58,310 nucleotides of DNA from Magnetovibrio sp. PR-2. GTDB lineage: Bacteria; Pseudomonadota; Alphaproteobacteria; Rhodospirillales; Magnetovibrionaceae. This document shows, piece after piece, positions 8,508-18,166 of this stretch. Every line of letters starts with the position of its first letter. Positions within the stretch are counted from its first letter, which is position 1. The notes under the pieces were generated by a model that ran no database searches, was not told where the DNA came from, and saw only the letters and a list, made by a program, of their open reading frames with translations. The stretch spans positions 1 to 58,310 of the forward strand of contig NZ_JBAHUR010000020.1 of assembly GCF_036689815.1 (NCBI RefSeq), given 5' to 3'. The translations under genes were made by a program, and so were the position numbers.

Positions 8508-9152
8508 TTAGCGGGACGGGTTGACCAAGGCGCCTAGGGGTAATGGTGCGTCTTGGATGATGACGCGTTCCGCACTCACTCGAACGCGGCCTTCGGCAAT
8601 GTAACGTACAGCTTGCGGGTAGATCACGTGCTCTTGTTCTAAGATGCGGCCCGCGAGGGTGTCGGCGTCGTCGTCGGGCAGTATAGGCACGGCGGCTTGC
8701 ACGATGATGGGGCCTTCGTCCATGGCGGGGCGGACGAAATGCACGGTGCACCCGCCAAAGCGCGCACCTTCTTCTATCATGCGTTCGTGCACATGCAGGC
8801 CTTTGTACGCCGGCAGAAGCGACGGGTGAATGTTGATCAGCTTGTCGCGCCATTTGCGCACGAAGCCGTCCGACAGCAGGCGCATGAAGCCAGCGAGGCA
8901 CACCAATTCGGCCCCGGTCTCTTCAATGACAGCGCTCATGGCTTCGTCGAATCTTTCGCGGTCGTCGAAGTCTTTGTGGCTGAGGGTCGCTGTGGCGATG
9001 CCAGCCTCTTTCGCCCGTTCCAAGCCATAGGCGTCGGCCTTGTTGGACAGCACTATGACGATTTCAGCCGGGAAGTCGTCGTCTTTGCAGGCGTCAATCA
9101 GCGCTTGCAAGTTCGATCCGCGGCCGGAGATCAGGACGGCGAGTTTCATCAT
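8508..9152 (-). CDS. purN: phosphoribosylglycinamide formyltransferase
   Basis: PurN transfers a formyl group from 10-formyl-tetrahydrofolate to GAR, the third step of purine synthesis. Visible are the substrate loop SGRGSN near the N-terminus, the catalytic NIHPSLLPAYKG motif and the DEGPII aspartate. I chose the MMKLAV start at 9152, which leaves a 5-nt gap after purM; a start at 9167 would overlap purM. The gene directly follows purM, its pathway neighbour, on the same strand. Confidence 0.96.
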   Translation of the reverse strand: MMKLAVLISGRGSNLQALIDACKDDDFPAEIVIVLSNKADAYGLERAKEAGIATATLSHKDFDDRERFDEAMSAVIEETGAELVCLAGFMRLLSDGFVRKWRDKLINIHPSLLPAYKGLHVHERMIEEGARFGGCTVHFVRPAMDEGPIIVQAAVPILPDDDADTLAGRILEQEHVIYPQAVRYIAEGRVRVSAERVIIQDAPLPLGALVNPSR

Positions 9153-9157
9153 CGTGC

Positions 9158-10285
9158 TTAGCCCCAAGCTTTGTCGGCGTTGTTCAAGACCACGCCTTCG
9201 TTGCCGTCTGGCCGCGCAATGATGCGCCCGATCTCAAAGACCGTCTCTCCTTCAGTTTCGAAGATGGCTTTGAGCTCTTGAGCTTTGGTGCTGTCCACGA
9301 CCACAGCCATGCCGACGCCACAGTTAAACGTGCGCGCCATTTCTGTTGCGGCGATGTTGCCTTCAGATTGCAGCCAGCGGAAAACCTCGGGCGTGTCCCA
9401 GGACGTGGCATCCACTTCGGCCGCCAAATTGTCGGGCAACACGCGGGGGATATTTTCCAAAATGCCGCCGCCGGTGATGTGGCTTAGCGCATGCACGCCG
9501 CCGGACTTGATGGCGGCCAAACAGGACTTCACATAAATCTTGGTCGGCGCCAGAAGTGCCTCACCCAACGTCTTGCCCGGCGCAAACGGGGCTTCGCCGT
9601 TGTAAGCCAAGCGCGCTTTGTCGACGATGTGATCGCGCAAGACTTCTTGCATTTTGGTGTCGGCAGGGCCGTCAATAACGGCGTCGGCCACGACTTTGCG
9701 CACCAACGAAAACCCGTTGGAATGCAGGCCGTTGGACGCCAAGCCCAAAATCACGTCGCCTTCGATCACCTGATCGCCCGTGAGAATCTCATCACGCTCC
9801 ACCGCGCCGACGCAGAACCCGGCCAAATCATAGTCGCCACCGCCGTACATGCCCGGCATTTCCGCCGTTTCGCCGCCGATGAGCGCACAGCCCGATTGGC
9901 GACACCCCTCGGCGATGCCGGAAACGATGGCTTTGCCGGCTTCGACCTTCAGCTTGCCCGTGGCGTAATAATCTAAGAAGAACAGCGGCTCAGCACCTTG
10001 CACCACCAAGTCGTTGACGCACATGGCGACCAAATCGATGCCCACGGTGTCGTGTGTCTCGGTGGAAATGGCGATTTTCAGCTTGGTGCCCACGCCGTCG
10101 GTGCCTGCGACCAAGATCGGGTCTTTAAAACCTGCGTCTTTGAGGTCGAACATTGCCCCAAAACCGCCCAATCCGGATGCTACACCGGATCGTGTGGTGG
10201 ATTTGGCGTCATCTTTGATGGCTTCGACCAGCGCATTGCCCGCATCGATATCGACGCCTGCGTCTTTGTAACTTGCCCCGGACAT
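9158..10285 (-). CDS. purM: phosphoribosylformylglycinamidine cyclo-ligase (AIR synthetase)
   Basis: A 375-residue PurM closes the imidazole ring to form AIR in purine synthesis. Motifs include [10 protein letters not shown] near residue 55, the [11 protein letters not shown] loop and the C-terminal GVGMAVVV region. The start at 10285 ([12 protein letters not shown]) has an AAGGAG ribosome binding site; in-frame upstream codons are not PurM-like and run into the divergent gene's promoter. It forms an operon with purN and is divergent from the DUF2066 gene. Confidence 0.97.
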   Translation of the reverse strand: MSGASYKDAGVDIDAGNALVEAIKDDAKSTTRSGVASGLGGFGAMFDLKDAGFKDPILVAGTDGVGTKLKIAISTETHDTVGIDLVAMCVNDLVVQGAEPLFFLDYYATGKLKVEAGKAIVSGIAEGCRQSGCALIGGETAEMPGMYGGGDYDLAGFCVGAVERDEILTGDQVIEGDVILGLASNGLHSNGFSLVRKVVADAVIDGPADTKMQEVLRDHIVDKARLAYNGEAPFAPGKTLGEALLAPTKIYVKSCLAAIKSGGVHALSHITGGGILENIPRVLPDNLAAEVDATSWDTPEVFRWLQSEGNIAATEMARTFNCGVGMAVVVDSTKAQELKAIFETEGETVFEIGRIIARPDGNEGVVLNNADKAWG

Positions 10286-10429
10286 GGTGGTCTCCTTAAC
10301 CGATTTGTGGGCGTAAAATGAACGCCGCTCTGGAAATGATTGTGGAACGTGGTAAAACCAGTGCCAAGACTGTGAAACATACCCATTTGGGACCGCTTTG
10401 CAATGGCGCAAAACAAGGGAATTCGCTCG

Positions 10430-11554
10430 ATGAGATATGCTCGTGCTTTAGGGCTTGTTTTTGCTCTGATCTTGACGCTCACAAACGCTACGGCTGAAGC
10501 GGCTGCACCGCGTTTGTTCGAGGTGTCGAACGTCGTCGTTGACGTCACGGCGGATTCGGCCTCCAACGCCCGGGTTCAGGCGCTGGCTAAGGCCGAAAAG
10601 ATCGCGTTTGAACGCCTGACGAAGCGTTTGACCCTCCAGGCCTATCATGACCGCCTGCCCAGCTTAGGTGCGGCGCAAATCTCTGAACTTATTCAAGATT
10701 TTCAGGTTATGGAGGAAAAAGCGTCCTCGGTTCGCTACATCGCAAACTTGACGTATCGTTTTCGTGCCGAACAGATGCGGACATTGTTGAACGCCGAAGG
10801 CATTCCGTTCGCCGAAACGTCGTCCAAGCCCGTATTAATGCTGCCCGTTTACCAAGCCGCAGGCGCACTTTTGCTGTGGGATGAACCCAATCCGTGGCGC
10901 GTGGCCTGGAATCGCCAAGACGAAGAGGGCGCAAATCAAGGTCTGGTGCCCATGGTTTTGCCTGTGGGGGATTTGAACGATGTGCGTTCCATCGGCGCTG
11001 AACAAGCTATAGAAGGCGATATGGCGCGTCTTTCCGAAATCGCGCGGCGCTACGAAGCCGGTGATGTTGTTGTCGCACACGGCATTTTGCGCATGGATTC
11101 GTTCAACGGCCTGCCGGAATTGGAAGTGTATCTCACGCGTTTCGGCTCTGCCCTGCAAGAACACACCGTGGTCAAAAGCTTCACGTCCGAGCCCGGCGAC
11201 GATGTGAACACGCTGCTGGACCGCGCCGTTGCGCAGCTGACGGCCCAAGTCGAAGACAACTGGAAGCAAGACAACCTGATCCAGACGGGCAGCGCACAGC
11301 TGCTGCCGATTTCCGTCCCTGTGGGCAACCTGGGCGATTGGGTGCGGGTGCGCGACCGCTTGAACGGCGTGGCTGTGGTTCAAAAAATGGACCTGGTGCT
11401 GTTGCGCTTGGATGAGGTGCGGGTGAACCTTCACTTCATCGGCGACGCGGAACAGCTGGCTCTGTCACTGGATCAAGCGGACCTGAGCCTTTGGGAAGAA
11501 GCCGGTCATTGGTATTTGGCGGAAAAATTGCCGCTATCAACGGCAAGCCAATAA
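10430..11554 (+). CDS. DUF2066 family exported protein
   Basis: A 374-residue protein starts at an ATG with AAGGGAA eight bases upstream; an in-frame ATG at 10403 is less well supported. A signal peptide ends near AEAAA, so it is predicted to be periplasmic or membrane-associated. The following 90 residues ([14 protein letters not shown] onwards) are the DUF2066 domain. The family has no established function. It begins the conserved run DUF2066 - phosphatidyltransferase - PerM-like - hdaA. Confidence 0.85.
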   Translation: MRYARALGLVFALILTLTNATAEAAAPRLFEVSNVVVDVTADSASNARVQALAKAEKIAFERLTKRLTLQAYHDRLPSLGAAQISELIQDFQVMEEKASSVRYIANLTYRFRAEQMRTLLNAEGIPFAETSSKPVLMLPVYQAAGALLLWDEPNPWRVAWNRQDEEGANQGLVPMVLPVGDLNDVRSIGAEQAIEGDMARLSEIARRYEAGDVVVAHGILRMDSFNGLPELEVYLTRFGSALQEHTVVKSFTSEPGDDVNTLLDRAVAQLTAQVEDNWKQDNLIQTGSAQLLPISVPVGNLGDWVRVRDRLNGVAVVQKMDLVLLRLDEVRVNLHFIGDAEQLALSLDQADLSLWEEAGHWYLAEKLPLSTASQ

Positions 11555-11563
11555 GCATCTGCC

Positions 11564-12112
11564 TTGGTCAATCTGCCCAACATCATCACACTTTTGCGAA
11601 TCGGTGCGACACCCGTTGTGGTGTGGCTGATTGTTGAAGGGCATTTGATTTGGGCGTTTTGGGTGTTTGTCGCAGCAGGCGTGTCCGATGCCTTGGACGG
11701 GTTTCTCGCCAAGCAGTTCGATATGGAGACAGAGCTCGGCAAGTACCTCGACCCCATTGCCGACAAAGCCTTGCTGGTTTCGACCTACATCACCTTGGGC
11801 ATCAATGGTTACATCCCCAATTGGTTGGTGATTTTGGTGGTGTTTCGCGACATTGCCATTGTTGGGGGAGCATTGCTCTTTGAAACCATGACGCATTCGC
11901 TTACGATGCAACCGTTGATGATCAGCAAGCTCAACACGGCCTTGCAGATTGTCTTGGTTTGCGCCGTTATGGCGGTGGTGGGGTATTCCGTCGAATTGCA
12001 CGGAATTTTGGACGTGCTGGTTAGCGTGACGGCTGTTGCGACCATTGCATCGGGATTGACTTACGCCGTTGTCTGGATCAAGCGCTGGTCCCAGTTGGAG
12101 GACGAACAATGA
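11564..12112 (+). CDS. CDP-alcohol phosphatidyltransferase family protein
   Basis: A 182-residue integral membrane enzyme of the PgsA/cardiolipin-synthase-like family, which joins a CDP-activated lipid to an alcohol at the inner membrane. The signature DALDGFLAK - eight residues - GKYLDPIAD is present, but the usual AR is AK here. The only plausible start is TTG at 11564; no ATG or GTG precedes the conserved N-terminus. Its stop overlaps the next gene's start as ATGA, so translation is probably coupled. Whether it makes phosphatidylglycerol phosphate or another lipid cannot be decided. Confidence 0.85.
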   Translation: MVNLPNIITLLRIGATPVVVWLIVEGHLIWAFWVFVAAGVSDALDGFLAKQFDMETELGKYLDPIADKALLVSTYITLGINGYIPNWLVILVVFRDIAIVGGALLFETMTHSLTMQPLMISKLNTALQIVLVCAVMAVVGYSVELHGILDVLVSVTAVATIASGLTYAVVWIKRWSQLEDEQ

Positions 12113-13161
12113 GCCGGGAAAAGCAAATGTGGTTCTGGGTGGGCGGATTGGCCGTTTTTCTAGGCCTCGTGTACCTGTTGAGCAGTGTGTTGACCCCGTT
12201 TATCGCCGGGCTTGCCGTGGCGTACTTTTTGGACCCCTTGGCCGATAAGCTGGAAGCGGCGCTGAAATCGCGCTCGGCTGCGACGGCTTTGATCTTGCTT
12301 GTGTTCTTTGTCGTCGTGGGTGCGGTCGGGGTTGCGCTGTTTCCGCTGCTCCAAGCTCAAGTCGCCGGACTTGTCGCGCGCATTCCCGACGGTGTCCAAG
12401 CCGCGCATGAGCTGTTGGACCCGCTGGTGGCTCAGATTGAGGCGGAGCTGGGCGCACAAGAAATTCAAAACCTCAAAGACAACGCAGGCGCGTTCGCAGG
12501 CAAAGCCGTGTCTTGGGGGCTGGATGTGGTGCAAAGCCTGTTCATGGGCGGCAAGGCCGTGATGAACACGTTGTCATTGCTGTTTATCATGCCCATCGTT
12601 GCGTTTTTCCTGTTGCGCGATTGGGACATCTTGGTGGCCAAGGTCGATAGCTTGTTGCCGCGGAGCTCCCAAGAAACCATCCGCGAACAATTCCGCGATA
12701 TTGACGCCACCATTGCCGGTTTTGTCCGCGGTCAAGCGACTGTGTGTTTGGCACTGGGCACCATTTACGCCACGGGGTTGACGCTGGTGGGGCTAGAATT
12801 CGGCCTGTTGATTGGGCTGGGCACGGGCTTGATGGCATTTGTGCCTTACGTCGGCATGGTGATTGGGCTGTTGGTTGCGTTTGGCGTGGCTATGCTGCAA
12901 TTCACCGAGGTCACGCAGTTTGTGATGGTCGCGGCGGTCTTCGGCGTTGGTCAAACCATTGATGCGGCGTTCTTGACCCCCAACTTGGTGGGTGGTCGCG
13001 TTGGCCTGCATCCGGTGTGGATCATCTTCGCTTTGATGGCGGGCGGTGCTTTATTTGGCTTTACCGGTGTGTTGCTGGCCGTTCCGGTCGCCTCCGTCAT
13101 CGGTGTGCTGGTGCGTTTTGGCATTGGCCGCTACCGGGCCTCGGTTCTGTACACGGGATAA
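12109..13161 (+). CDS. AI-2E/PerM family membrane permease
   Basis: The 350-residue protein has about eight membrane segments: two at the N-terminus, a long amphipathic region (residues 70-145), then a cluster including the family's typical glycine-rich GLLIGLGTGLMAFVPYVGM segment. Family members include TqsA, PerM and Na+/H+ antiporters, so the cargo is open. It overlaps the preceding gene by 4 nt and is followed 7 nt later by hdaA, so all are probably one operon. Confidence 0.9.
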   Translation: MSREKQMWFWVGGLAVFLGLVYLLSSVLTPFIAGLAVAYFLDPLADKLEAALKSRSAATALILLVFFVVVGAVGVALFPLLQAQVAGLVARIPDGVQAAHELLDPLVAQIEAELGAQEIQNLKDNAGAFAGKAVSWGLDVVQSLFMGGKAVMNTLSLLFIMPIVAFFLLRDWDILVAKVDSLLPRSSQETIREQFRDIDATIAGFVRGQATVCLALGTIYATGLTLVGLEFGLLIGLGTGLMAFVPYVGMVIGLLVAFGVAMLQFTEVTQFVMVAAVFGVGQTIDAAFLTPNLVGGRVGLHPVWIIFALMAGGALFGFTGVLLAVPVASVIGVLVRFGIGRYRASVLYTG

Positions 13162-13168
13162 TTCAGAC

Positions 13169-13843
13169 GTGACGGCGCGCCAAATTCCTTTCGATTTCGA
13201 ACACCGTCCGGCTTTGGGTGGCGAAGATTTCCTGATCGCGCCCAGTAATGGAGAAGCCATCAGTTGGGTCGAGCGTTGGCCCGACTGGCCTGGACCCGTG
13301 TTGGTGATTTGTGGTCCCGAAGGGGCGGGTAAAACCCACTTGGCCCATGTGTTTCAGGCCCAAAGCGCAGCCAAAACCGTCACGTCGGACGCGCTTGCCC
13401 GCGACAATGCCGATGGGGTTCTGGCGGGGGCGAAAGCGCTGGTTTTGGAAGACGTCGAAACCTTCATAGAGCAAGGCTTGGCCGAAGAGGTTTTGCATCT
13501 CTATAACCTGTGCAAGGAAGAGGGGCTGAAAGTCTTGATGACCGCAACTCAGCCGCCTGCGCGGTGGGGGATTGTGTTGAAGGACCTGAGCTCACGCCTC
13601 AACACCGCACCTGTGGCTGAAATCAGCCCGCCCGATGATGCGCTGCTTACGGCTTTGATTGTGAAGCAGTTCGCAGACCGTCAATTGCACATCGACGCGG
13701 ATGTGCTGAGCTACATGTTGGCGCGAATGGAGCGCTCTTTTGGCGGTGTGCGCCGCCTGATCACAGCTGTGGACGACGAAGCTATGGTGCAAAAACGCGC
13801 CATTACCGTTCCTCTGGTGCGCCAAGTTTTGGAAAAGCTCTAG
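13169..13843 (+). CDS. hdaA: DnaA-homologous regulatory protein HdaA
   Basis: A 224-residue AAA+ protein related to the ATPase part of DnaA but without the DNA-binding C-terminus, as in Hda and HdaA. With the sliding clamp it promotes hydrolysis of DnaA-ATP and so prevents re-initiation. The N-terminal QIPFDF is the expected clamp-binding motif. A Walker A-like GPEGAGKTH, a VLEDVE sensor and an SRL arginine-finger region follow. The GTG start at 13169 puts the clamp motif at residue 5, where Hda proteins have it; the longer frame runs through the previous gene. Confidence 0.93.
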   Translation: MTARQIPFDFEHRPALGGEDFLIAPSNGEAISWVERWPDWPGPVLVICGPEGAGKTHLAHVFQAQSAAKTVTSDALARDNADGVLAGAKALVLEDVETFIEQGLAEEVLHLYNLCKEEGLKVLMTATQPPARWGIVLKDLSSRLNTAPVAEISPPDDALLTALIVKQFADRQLHIDADVLSYMLARMERSFGGVRRLITAVDDEAMVQKRAITVPLVRQVLEKL

Positions 13844-14053
13844 GTCTGGTTTTGAACTTTTTGTGAAATCGTGACGAAGGGTCTTTGGGATACATGACAA
13901 AAGGGCGCTAAGCGATTAAACTGGCGTTGGAATTTCGTTCCCCACGGTGTCAAAACAGGTTTTGGCCGACCGTGAAGTTCCTGATCACATTCTATTTTCG
14001 CCATGAGGCTGCGTGACTTTATCGTGCAGCCATGTGTGCACAAGGTATTGGCA

Positions 14054-16189
14054 ATGAACAAAATGGACACGCCGCGCATCAATCTCGATTCATCCGACCG
14101 TTTCATCAACCGCGAACTTTCGTGGCTGGCGTTCAACACCCGGGTGATGGAAGAAGCCAGCAACGAAAAGCACCCTTTGTTGGAACGTGTGCGATTCTTG
14201 AGCATTTCTGCAGCCAACTTGGACGAATTTTACATGGTTCGCGTCGCGGGTCTGAAAGGCCAAGACCGCGCGGGTGTCTCGACCTTATCCGAAGACGGCC
14301 TGACCCCAGCGCAGCAGCTGCAAGCCATCAACGAGGCCACGCACAAACTGATGACCAGCCAGCAAGACTGCTGGAAAGCGTTGCAAGACCTGCTGCACAA
14401 AGAAGGCATCAAGGTTCTCAAACACACAGAAGTTTCGGACCGGGACACCAAGTGGTTGGAAAGCTATTTCTTGGATCACATTTTCCCGGTGTTGACGCCA
14501 TTGGCGATTGATCCGGCGCATCCGTTCCCGTTCATTCCGAACTTAGGTTTTTCGCTGGTGATGCTGTTGCAGCGCCGCGACACCAAAGAACATTTGCGTG
14601 CGCTGTTGCCGTTGCCGCACTTGATCGAACGCTTCGTGCGCCTGCCGGGCGCGGCCATTCGCTTTATCCCCATCGAAGAAGTGGTGGAGATGTTCTTGGA
14701 CCGTTTGTTCCCGAACTACGAGCCCATGCAAATCGGCAATTTCCGCATCATTCGCGACAGCGAAATGGAAATTGATGAAGAAGCCGAAGATTTGGTGCGC
14801 ACGTTTGAAAGCGCATTGAAACGCCGTCGCCGTGGTTCAGTCATTCGCTTGACGTTTAACAAAGGCATCTTCGACGACTTGGCGCGCATCATCATCGATG
14901 AAATTGATGTGGACGAAGAAGACGTCTTCCACTTAGGCGGCATTTTGGGCATGGCGGACTTGTCGCAGTTGATCGTCAAAGAACGCCCCGACTTGTTGTT
15001 CGAACCGTTCAATGCGCGCTTCCCCGAACGGGTGCGCGACTTTGGCGGCAACGTGTTCCAGGCCATTCGCAAAAAAGACATGGTGGTGCATCACCCCTAT
15101 GAAAGCTTCGACGTTGTGGTTCAGTTCGTGCGCCAAGCCGCACGCGACCCCAAAGTCGTTGCCATCAAGCAAACATTGTACCGCACATCCAACGACAGCC
15201 CCATTGTCGAAGCTTTGATCGAAGCTGCCGAAGCGGGCAAATCCGTCACCGCGATGGTGGAGCTGAAAGCGCGTTTTGACGAAGAAGCCAACATCCGCTG
15301 GGCACGCGATTTGGAACGCGCCGGTGTGCAGGTGGTCTACGGCTTTATCGATAAAAAGACACACGCCAAAGTGAATTTGGTGGTGCGCCGCGAATCCCAC
15401 GGCATGCGCGCCTACGTGCACTACGGCACGGGCAACTATCACCCGATTACGGCGAAGGTTTATACCGACCTGTCGTTCTTCACCTGCGATCCGGCCTTAA
15501 CGGCGGACGCGGCGCGGCTGTTCAACTACATGACCGGTTACGCCAGCCCCGAAGATATGGAAAAACTCAGCTATTCGCCGCTGACCATGCACGATTTCTT
15601 GCTCGAACAGATCGAAAATGAAATCAAAAATGCCAAGGCAGGTAAACCGTCGGGCATTTGGGCGAAGATGAATTCGGTGGTGGACCCGGCGTTGATCGAC
15701 GCCATGTACCGCGCCTCCAACGCAGGTGTCAAAATCGAATTGGTGATCCGCGGGATTTGTTGCTTGCGTCCGGGCATTCCGGGCATGTCGGAAAACATCC
15801 GGGTGCGCTCCATCGTCGGGCGCTATTTGGAACATTCGCGCATCGTCGCCTTCGCCAACGGCCAAGACCTGCCGTCGCGTGCGGCCAAGGTCTATATCTC
15901 TTCGGCCGATTGGATGCCGCGCAACCTGTATCGCCGCCTCGAAACGTTGGTGCCCATCGAAAACCCGACGGTGCACCGCCAAGTCTTGGACGAAATCATG
16001 GGCGTCAGCCTGCGCGATACGGAACAAAGCTGGGTGTTGAGTGCAGACGGGTCTTACGACCGCGTGGTCGAGATGGAGAACCCTTTGAGTGCACACCACT
16101 ACTTTATGACGTCCGAAAGCGTTTCGGGTCGTGGTTCCGGTACCAAGGGCAAAACCAAGTCTGCTAAAAAGAAAAAAACGAATAAGTAA
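14054..16189 (+). CDS. ppk: polyphosphate kinase 1
   Basis: The 711-residue enzyme polymerises the gamma-phosphate of ATP into polyphosphate. The N-terminal domain begins with [12 protein letters not shown], and the catalytic phospholipase-D-like domains carry the phosphorylated histidine in THAKVNL and the second active-site histidine in VHYGTGNYH. Length is normal. The Lys/Thr-rich C-terminal tail after residue 695 is probably disordered. The start at 14054 (MNKMD) has AAGG upstream; an in-frame ATG at 14003 is possible. ppx follows after 22 nt, so synthesis and breakdown of polyphosphate are encoded together. Confidence 0.97.
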   Translation: MNKMDTPRINLDSSDRFINRELSWLAFNTRVMEEASNEKHPLLERVRFLSISAANLDEFYMVRVAGLKGQDRAGVSTLSEDGLTPAQQLQAINEATHKLMTSQQDCWKALQDLLHKEGIKVLKHTEVSDRDTKWLESYFLDHIFPVLTPLAIDPAHPFPFIPNLGFSLVMLLQRRDTKEHLRALLPLPHLIERFVRLPGAAIRFIPIEEVVEMFLDRLFPNYEPMQIGNFRIIRDSEMEIDEEAEDLVRTFESALKRRRRGSVIRLTFNKGIFDDLARIIIDEIDVDEEDVFHLGGILGMADLSQLIVKERPDLLFEPFNARFPERVRDFGGNVFQAIRKKDMVVHHPYESFDVVVQFVRQAARDPKVVAIKQTLYRTSNDSPIVEALIEAAEAGKSVTAMVELKARFDEEANIRWARDLERAGVQVVYGFIDKKTHAKVNLVVRRESHGMRAYVHYGTGNYHPITAKVYTDLSFFTCDPALTADAARLFNYMTGYASPEDMEKLSYSPLTMHDFLLEQIENEIKNAKAGKPSGIWAKMNSVVDPALIDAMYRASNAGVKIELVIRGICCLRPGIPGMSENIRVRSIVGRYLEHSRIVAFANGQDLPSRAAKVYISSADWMPRNLYRRLETLVPIENPTVHRQVLDEIMGVSLRDTEQSWVLSADGSYDRVVEMENPLSAHHYFMTSESVSGRGSGTKGKTKSAKKKKTNK

Positions 16190-16211
16190 AGCGTGGTGAA
16201 CACACACCTTG

Positions 16212-17717
16212 ATGACGACCACTCTCCCTTTTGACAGCATCCATTCGGCCGGACAGCACGGGCGTGTGGCGGTGGTGGATATCGGCTCGAACTCTGTGCG
16301 CTTGGTGGTCTATGACGCACCGACGCGCCTGCCTATTCCCATGTACAACGAAAAAGCCCAGTGTGCGTTGGGGCGTGGACTTGGCGCTTCGGGGGTGTTG
16401 AACCCCAACGGTGTTGAATGTGCCATGTCCAGTGTGGTGCGTTTCGCAGGTCTTGCCGAAGCCATGGGCGTTGAAAACTTCGTGTTGGTCGCCACCGCAG
16501 CGGTACGTGAAGCCAAAGACGGCGAAGCATTTGTTGCCGATGTGCGCGACGCCATTGGCCGAGATATTCAAGTCTTGTCGGGTGAAGAAGAAGCCAAGTA
16601 CGCAGCCTTGGGCTTGCTCATGGGTGTGCCGCACGCGGACGGCGTGATCGGCGATTTGGGTGGCGGGTCCTTGGATATGGTGGGGCTGGAACATGGCGAT
16701 TTTTCTAAATCCACAACGTTGCCCTTTGGCCATTTGCGCTTAGGCGAAGCCGCTGAAGGCAATCCCGAAATCGCGCGCGATTTGGTCACTGCCGAAATGT
16801 CAAAACTGAATTGGCTCAAAGGCGTGAAGGGCCGCACAGTCTATGCAGCGGGCGGTTCGTGGCGCGCCATTGCCCGGATACTCATCGATCAGACCTCGCA
16901 CCCCTTGCATGTGGTGGACAACTTCACCATTGGTGCGGAGCAGGCGAAAAAAATCCTCCACTTGATCAGCGGGGCTGGGCGTCATTCTTTAGATCTCATC
17001 CCCGGTGTCCCCAAAAAACGTATTGAGACGTTGCCGTTTGCCGCTGCCGCTTTGGAAGGCATGTTGGAAGTGACCCAGGCTTCACAACTGCAGTTTTCCG
17101 GCTTTGGTATGCGCGAAGGGGTGTTGCTGTCGTGCTTGGACGATGATTTGCGCAAGCAAGACCCATTGCTGGCGGCGTGCAAAACCATGGCGGAACGCAC
17201 CGGACGTTTTTCGGTCAAAGGTCGGGAAATGCTGGTGTGGATGTCGCCATTGTTTCCCGATGAAACGCCGGAAGAATACCGCTTGCGGTATGCTGCCTGT
17301 TTGCTCAGCGATATCGGCTGGAACGAACACCCGGACTATCGCGCTGAACACTCGTTCTTGCGCACGCTGCGTGTGCCATATGCCGGCCTGACGCATGCCG
17401 AGCGCGCCTTGTTGGCTGCCACCATTTATGTGCGTCAAAACGGGGACTTGGCTGATCCGTTGATCCGTCCGTTCTTAGGGTTGTTGGACGTGGGGCAGTT
17501 GTCTTGGATCAAAACGACGGGCTTGGCCATGCGCTTGGGCCACACCATTTCGGGCAGTGCGCCCGGCGTGTTGGCAGACACGCACTTGGAAGTGACCAAA
17601 GAAAAACTGTGGTTACACGTCAATGACACTAGCCGCCATGCGCTGATCAGTGAAGCCGTGCGGCGTCGCTTAAAAACCCTTGGCAAATCCTTTGGGTTGA
17701 AGGGCAAAGTGGGCTGA
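16212..17717 (+). CDS. ppx: exopolyphosphatase (Ppx/GppA family)
   Basis: A 501-residue protein of the ASKHA fold that removes terminal phosphates from polyphosphate or hydrolyses pppGpp. The phosphate-1 motif VVDIGSNSVRLVVYD and the LGGGSLDMV phosphate-2 loop are intact. A C-terminal HD-like helical domain (about 310-495) follows. It sits right behind ppk, which favours the exopolyphosphatase role. The ATG at 16212 is used rather than a TTG three bases earlier. The next gene starts 4 nt after its stop. Confidence 0.95.
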   Translation: MTTTLPFDSIHSAGQHGRVAVVDIGSNSVRLVVYDAPTRLPIPMYNEKAQCALGRGLGASGVLNPNGVECAMSSVVRFAGLAEAMGVENFVLVATAAVREAKDGEAFVADVRDAIGRDIQVLSGEEEAKYAALGLLMGVPHADGVIGDLGGGSLDMVGLEHGDFSKSTTLPFGHLRLGEAAEGNPEIARDLVTAEMSKLNWLKGVKGRTVYAAGGSWRAIARILIDQTSHPLHVVDNFTIGAEQAKKILHLISGAGRHSLDLIPGVPKKRIETLPFAAAALEGMLEVTQASQLQFSGFGMREGVLLSCLDDDLRKQDPLLAACKTMAERTGRFSVKGREMLVWMSPLFPDETPEEYRLRYAACLLSDIGWNEHPDYRAEHSFLRTLRVPYAGLTHAERALLAATIYVRQNGDLADPLIRPFLGLLDVGQLSWIKTTGLAMRLGHTISGSAPGVLADTHLEVTKEKLWLHVNDTSRHALISEAVRRRLKTLGKSFGLKGKVG

Positions 17718-17721
17718 GGCC

Positions 17722-18153
17722 ATGACCGATGTTTCGACCCTTGACGACTTCCCGTTCCAAACCTTCGATAAAATCCGTTACGGTGACACAGACCGCCAAG
17801 GCCATGTGAACAATGCTGTGTTCACCACCTACTTGGAGACGGGGCGTTGTGAGGTCTTGTATAATCCTGACAACGGTTTGCTGTTGGACGCGACCTCATT
17901 TGTGATTGCGCGCGTGGATGTACACTTTGTCGCCGAAATCAATTGGCCGGGGCGGGTGGAAATCGGCACGGGTATCAGCAAAGTGGGCAACAGCTCAATC
18001 GGCCTTCATCAAGCCGTGTTCCAAGACGGGACCTGCGTGTGCCGCGCGGACTCGGTGATTGTTCAAATGAACGATGCCACGCGGAAGTCGCAACCGTTGT
18101 CTGATGTGGCGATAAGGTTCTTCGAAACACATTATATGACGGACAGTGCATAG
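17722..18153 (+). CDS. acyl-CoA thioesterase, hotdog fold
   Basis: A 143-residue single hotdog domain of the 4HBT/YbgC-FadM type. The active-site region YGDTDRQGHVNNAVFTTYLE is the classical signature with the catalytic aspartate. Substrate is probably a fatty acyl-CoA or an aromatic acyl-CoA. Only 4 nt separate it from ppx, so it is likely the last gene of the ppk-ppx unit. The C-terminus lies 13 nt from the end of the convergent, A+T-rich nuclease-like gene. Confidence 0.92.
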   Translation: MTDVSTLDDFPFQTFDKIRYGDTDRQGHVNNAVFTTYLETGRCEVLYNPDNGLLLDATSFVIARVDVHFVAEINWPGRVEIGTGISKVGNSSIGLHQAVFQDGTCVCRADSVIVQMNDATRKSQPLSDVAIRFFETHYMTDSA

Positions 18154-18166
18154 ACGACAATATAGC

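Noticed and set aside
13844-14053. Gap between hdaA and ppk checked for a small RNA or terminator
   Set aside because: No stem with a U-tract and no conserved element seen.
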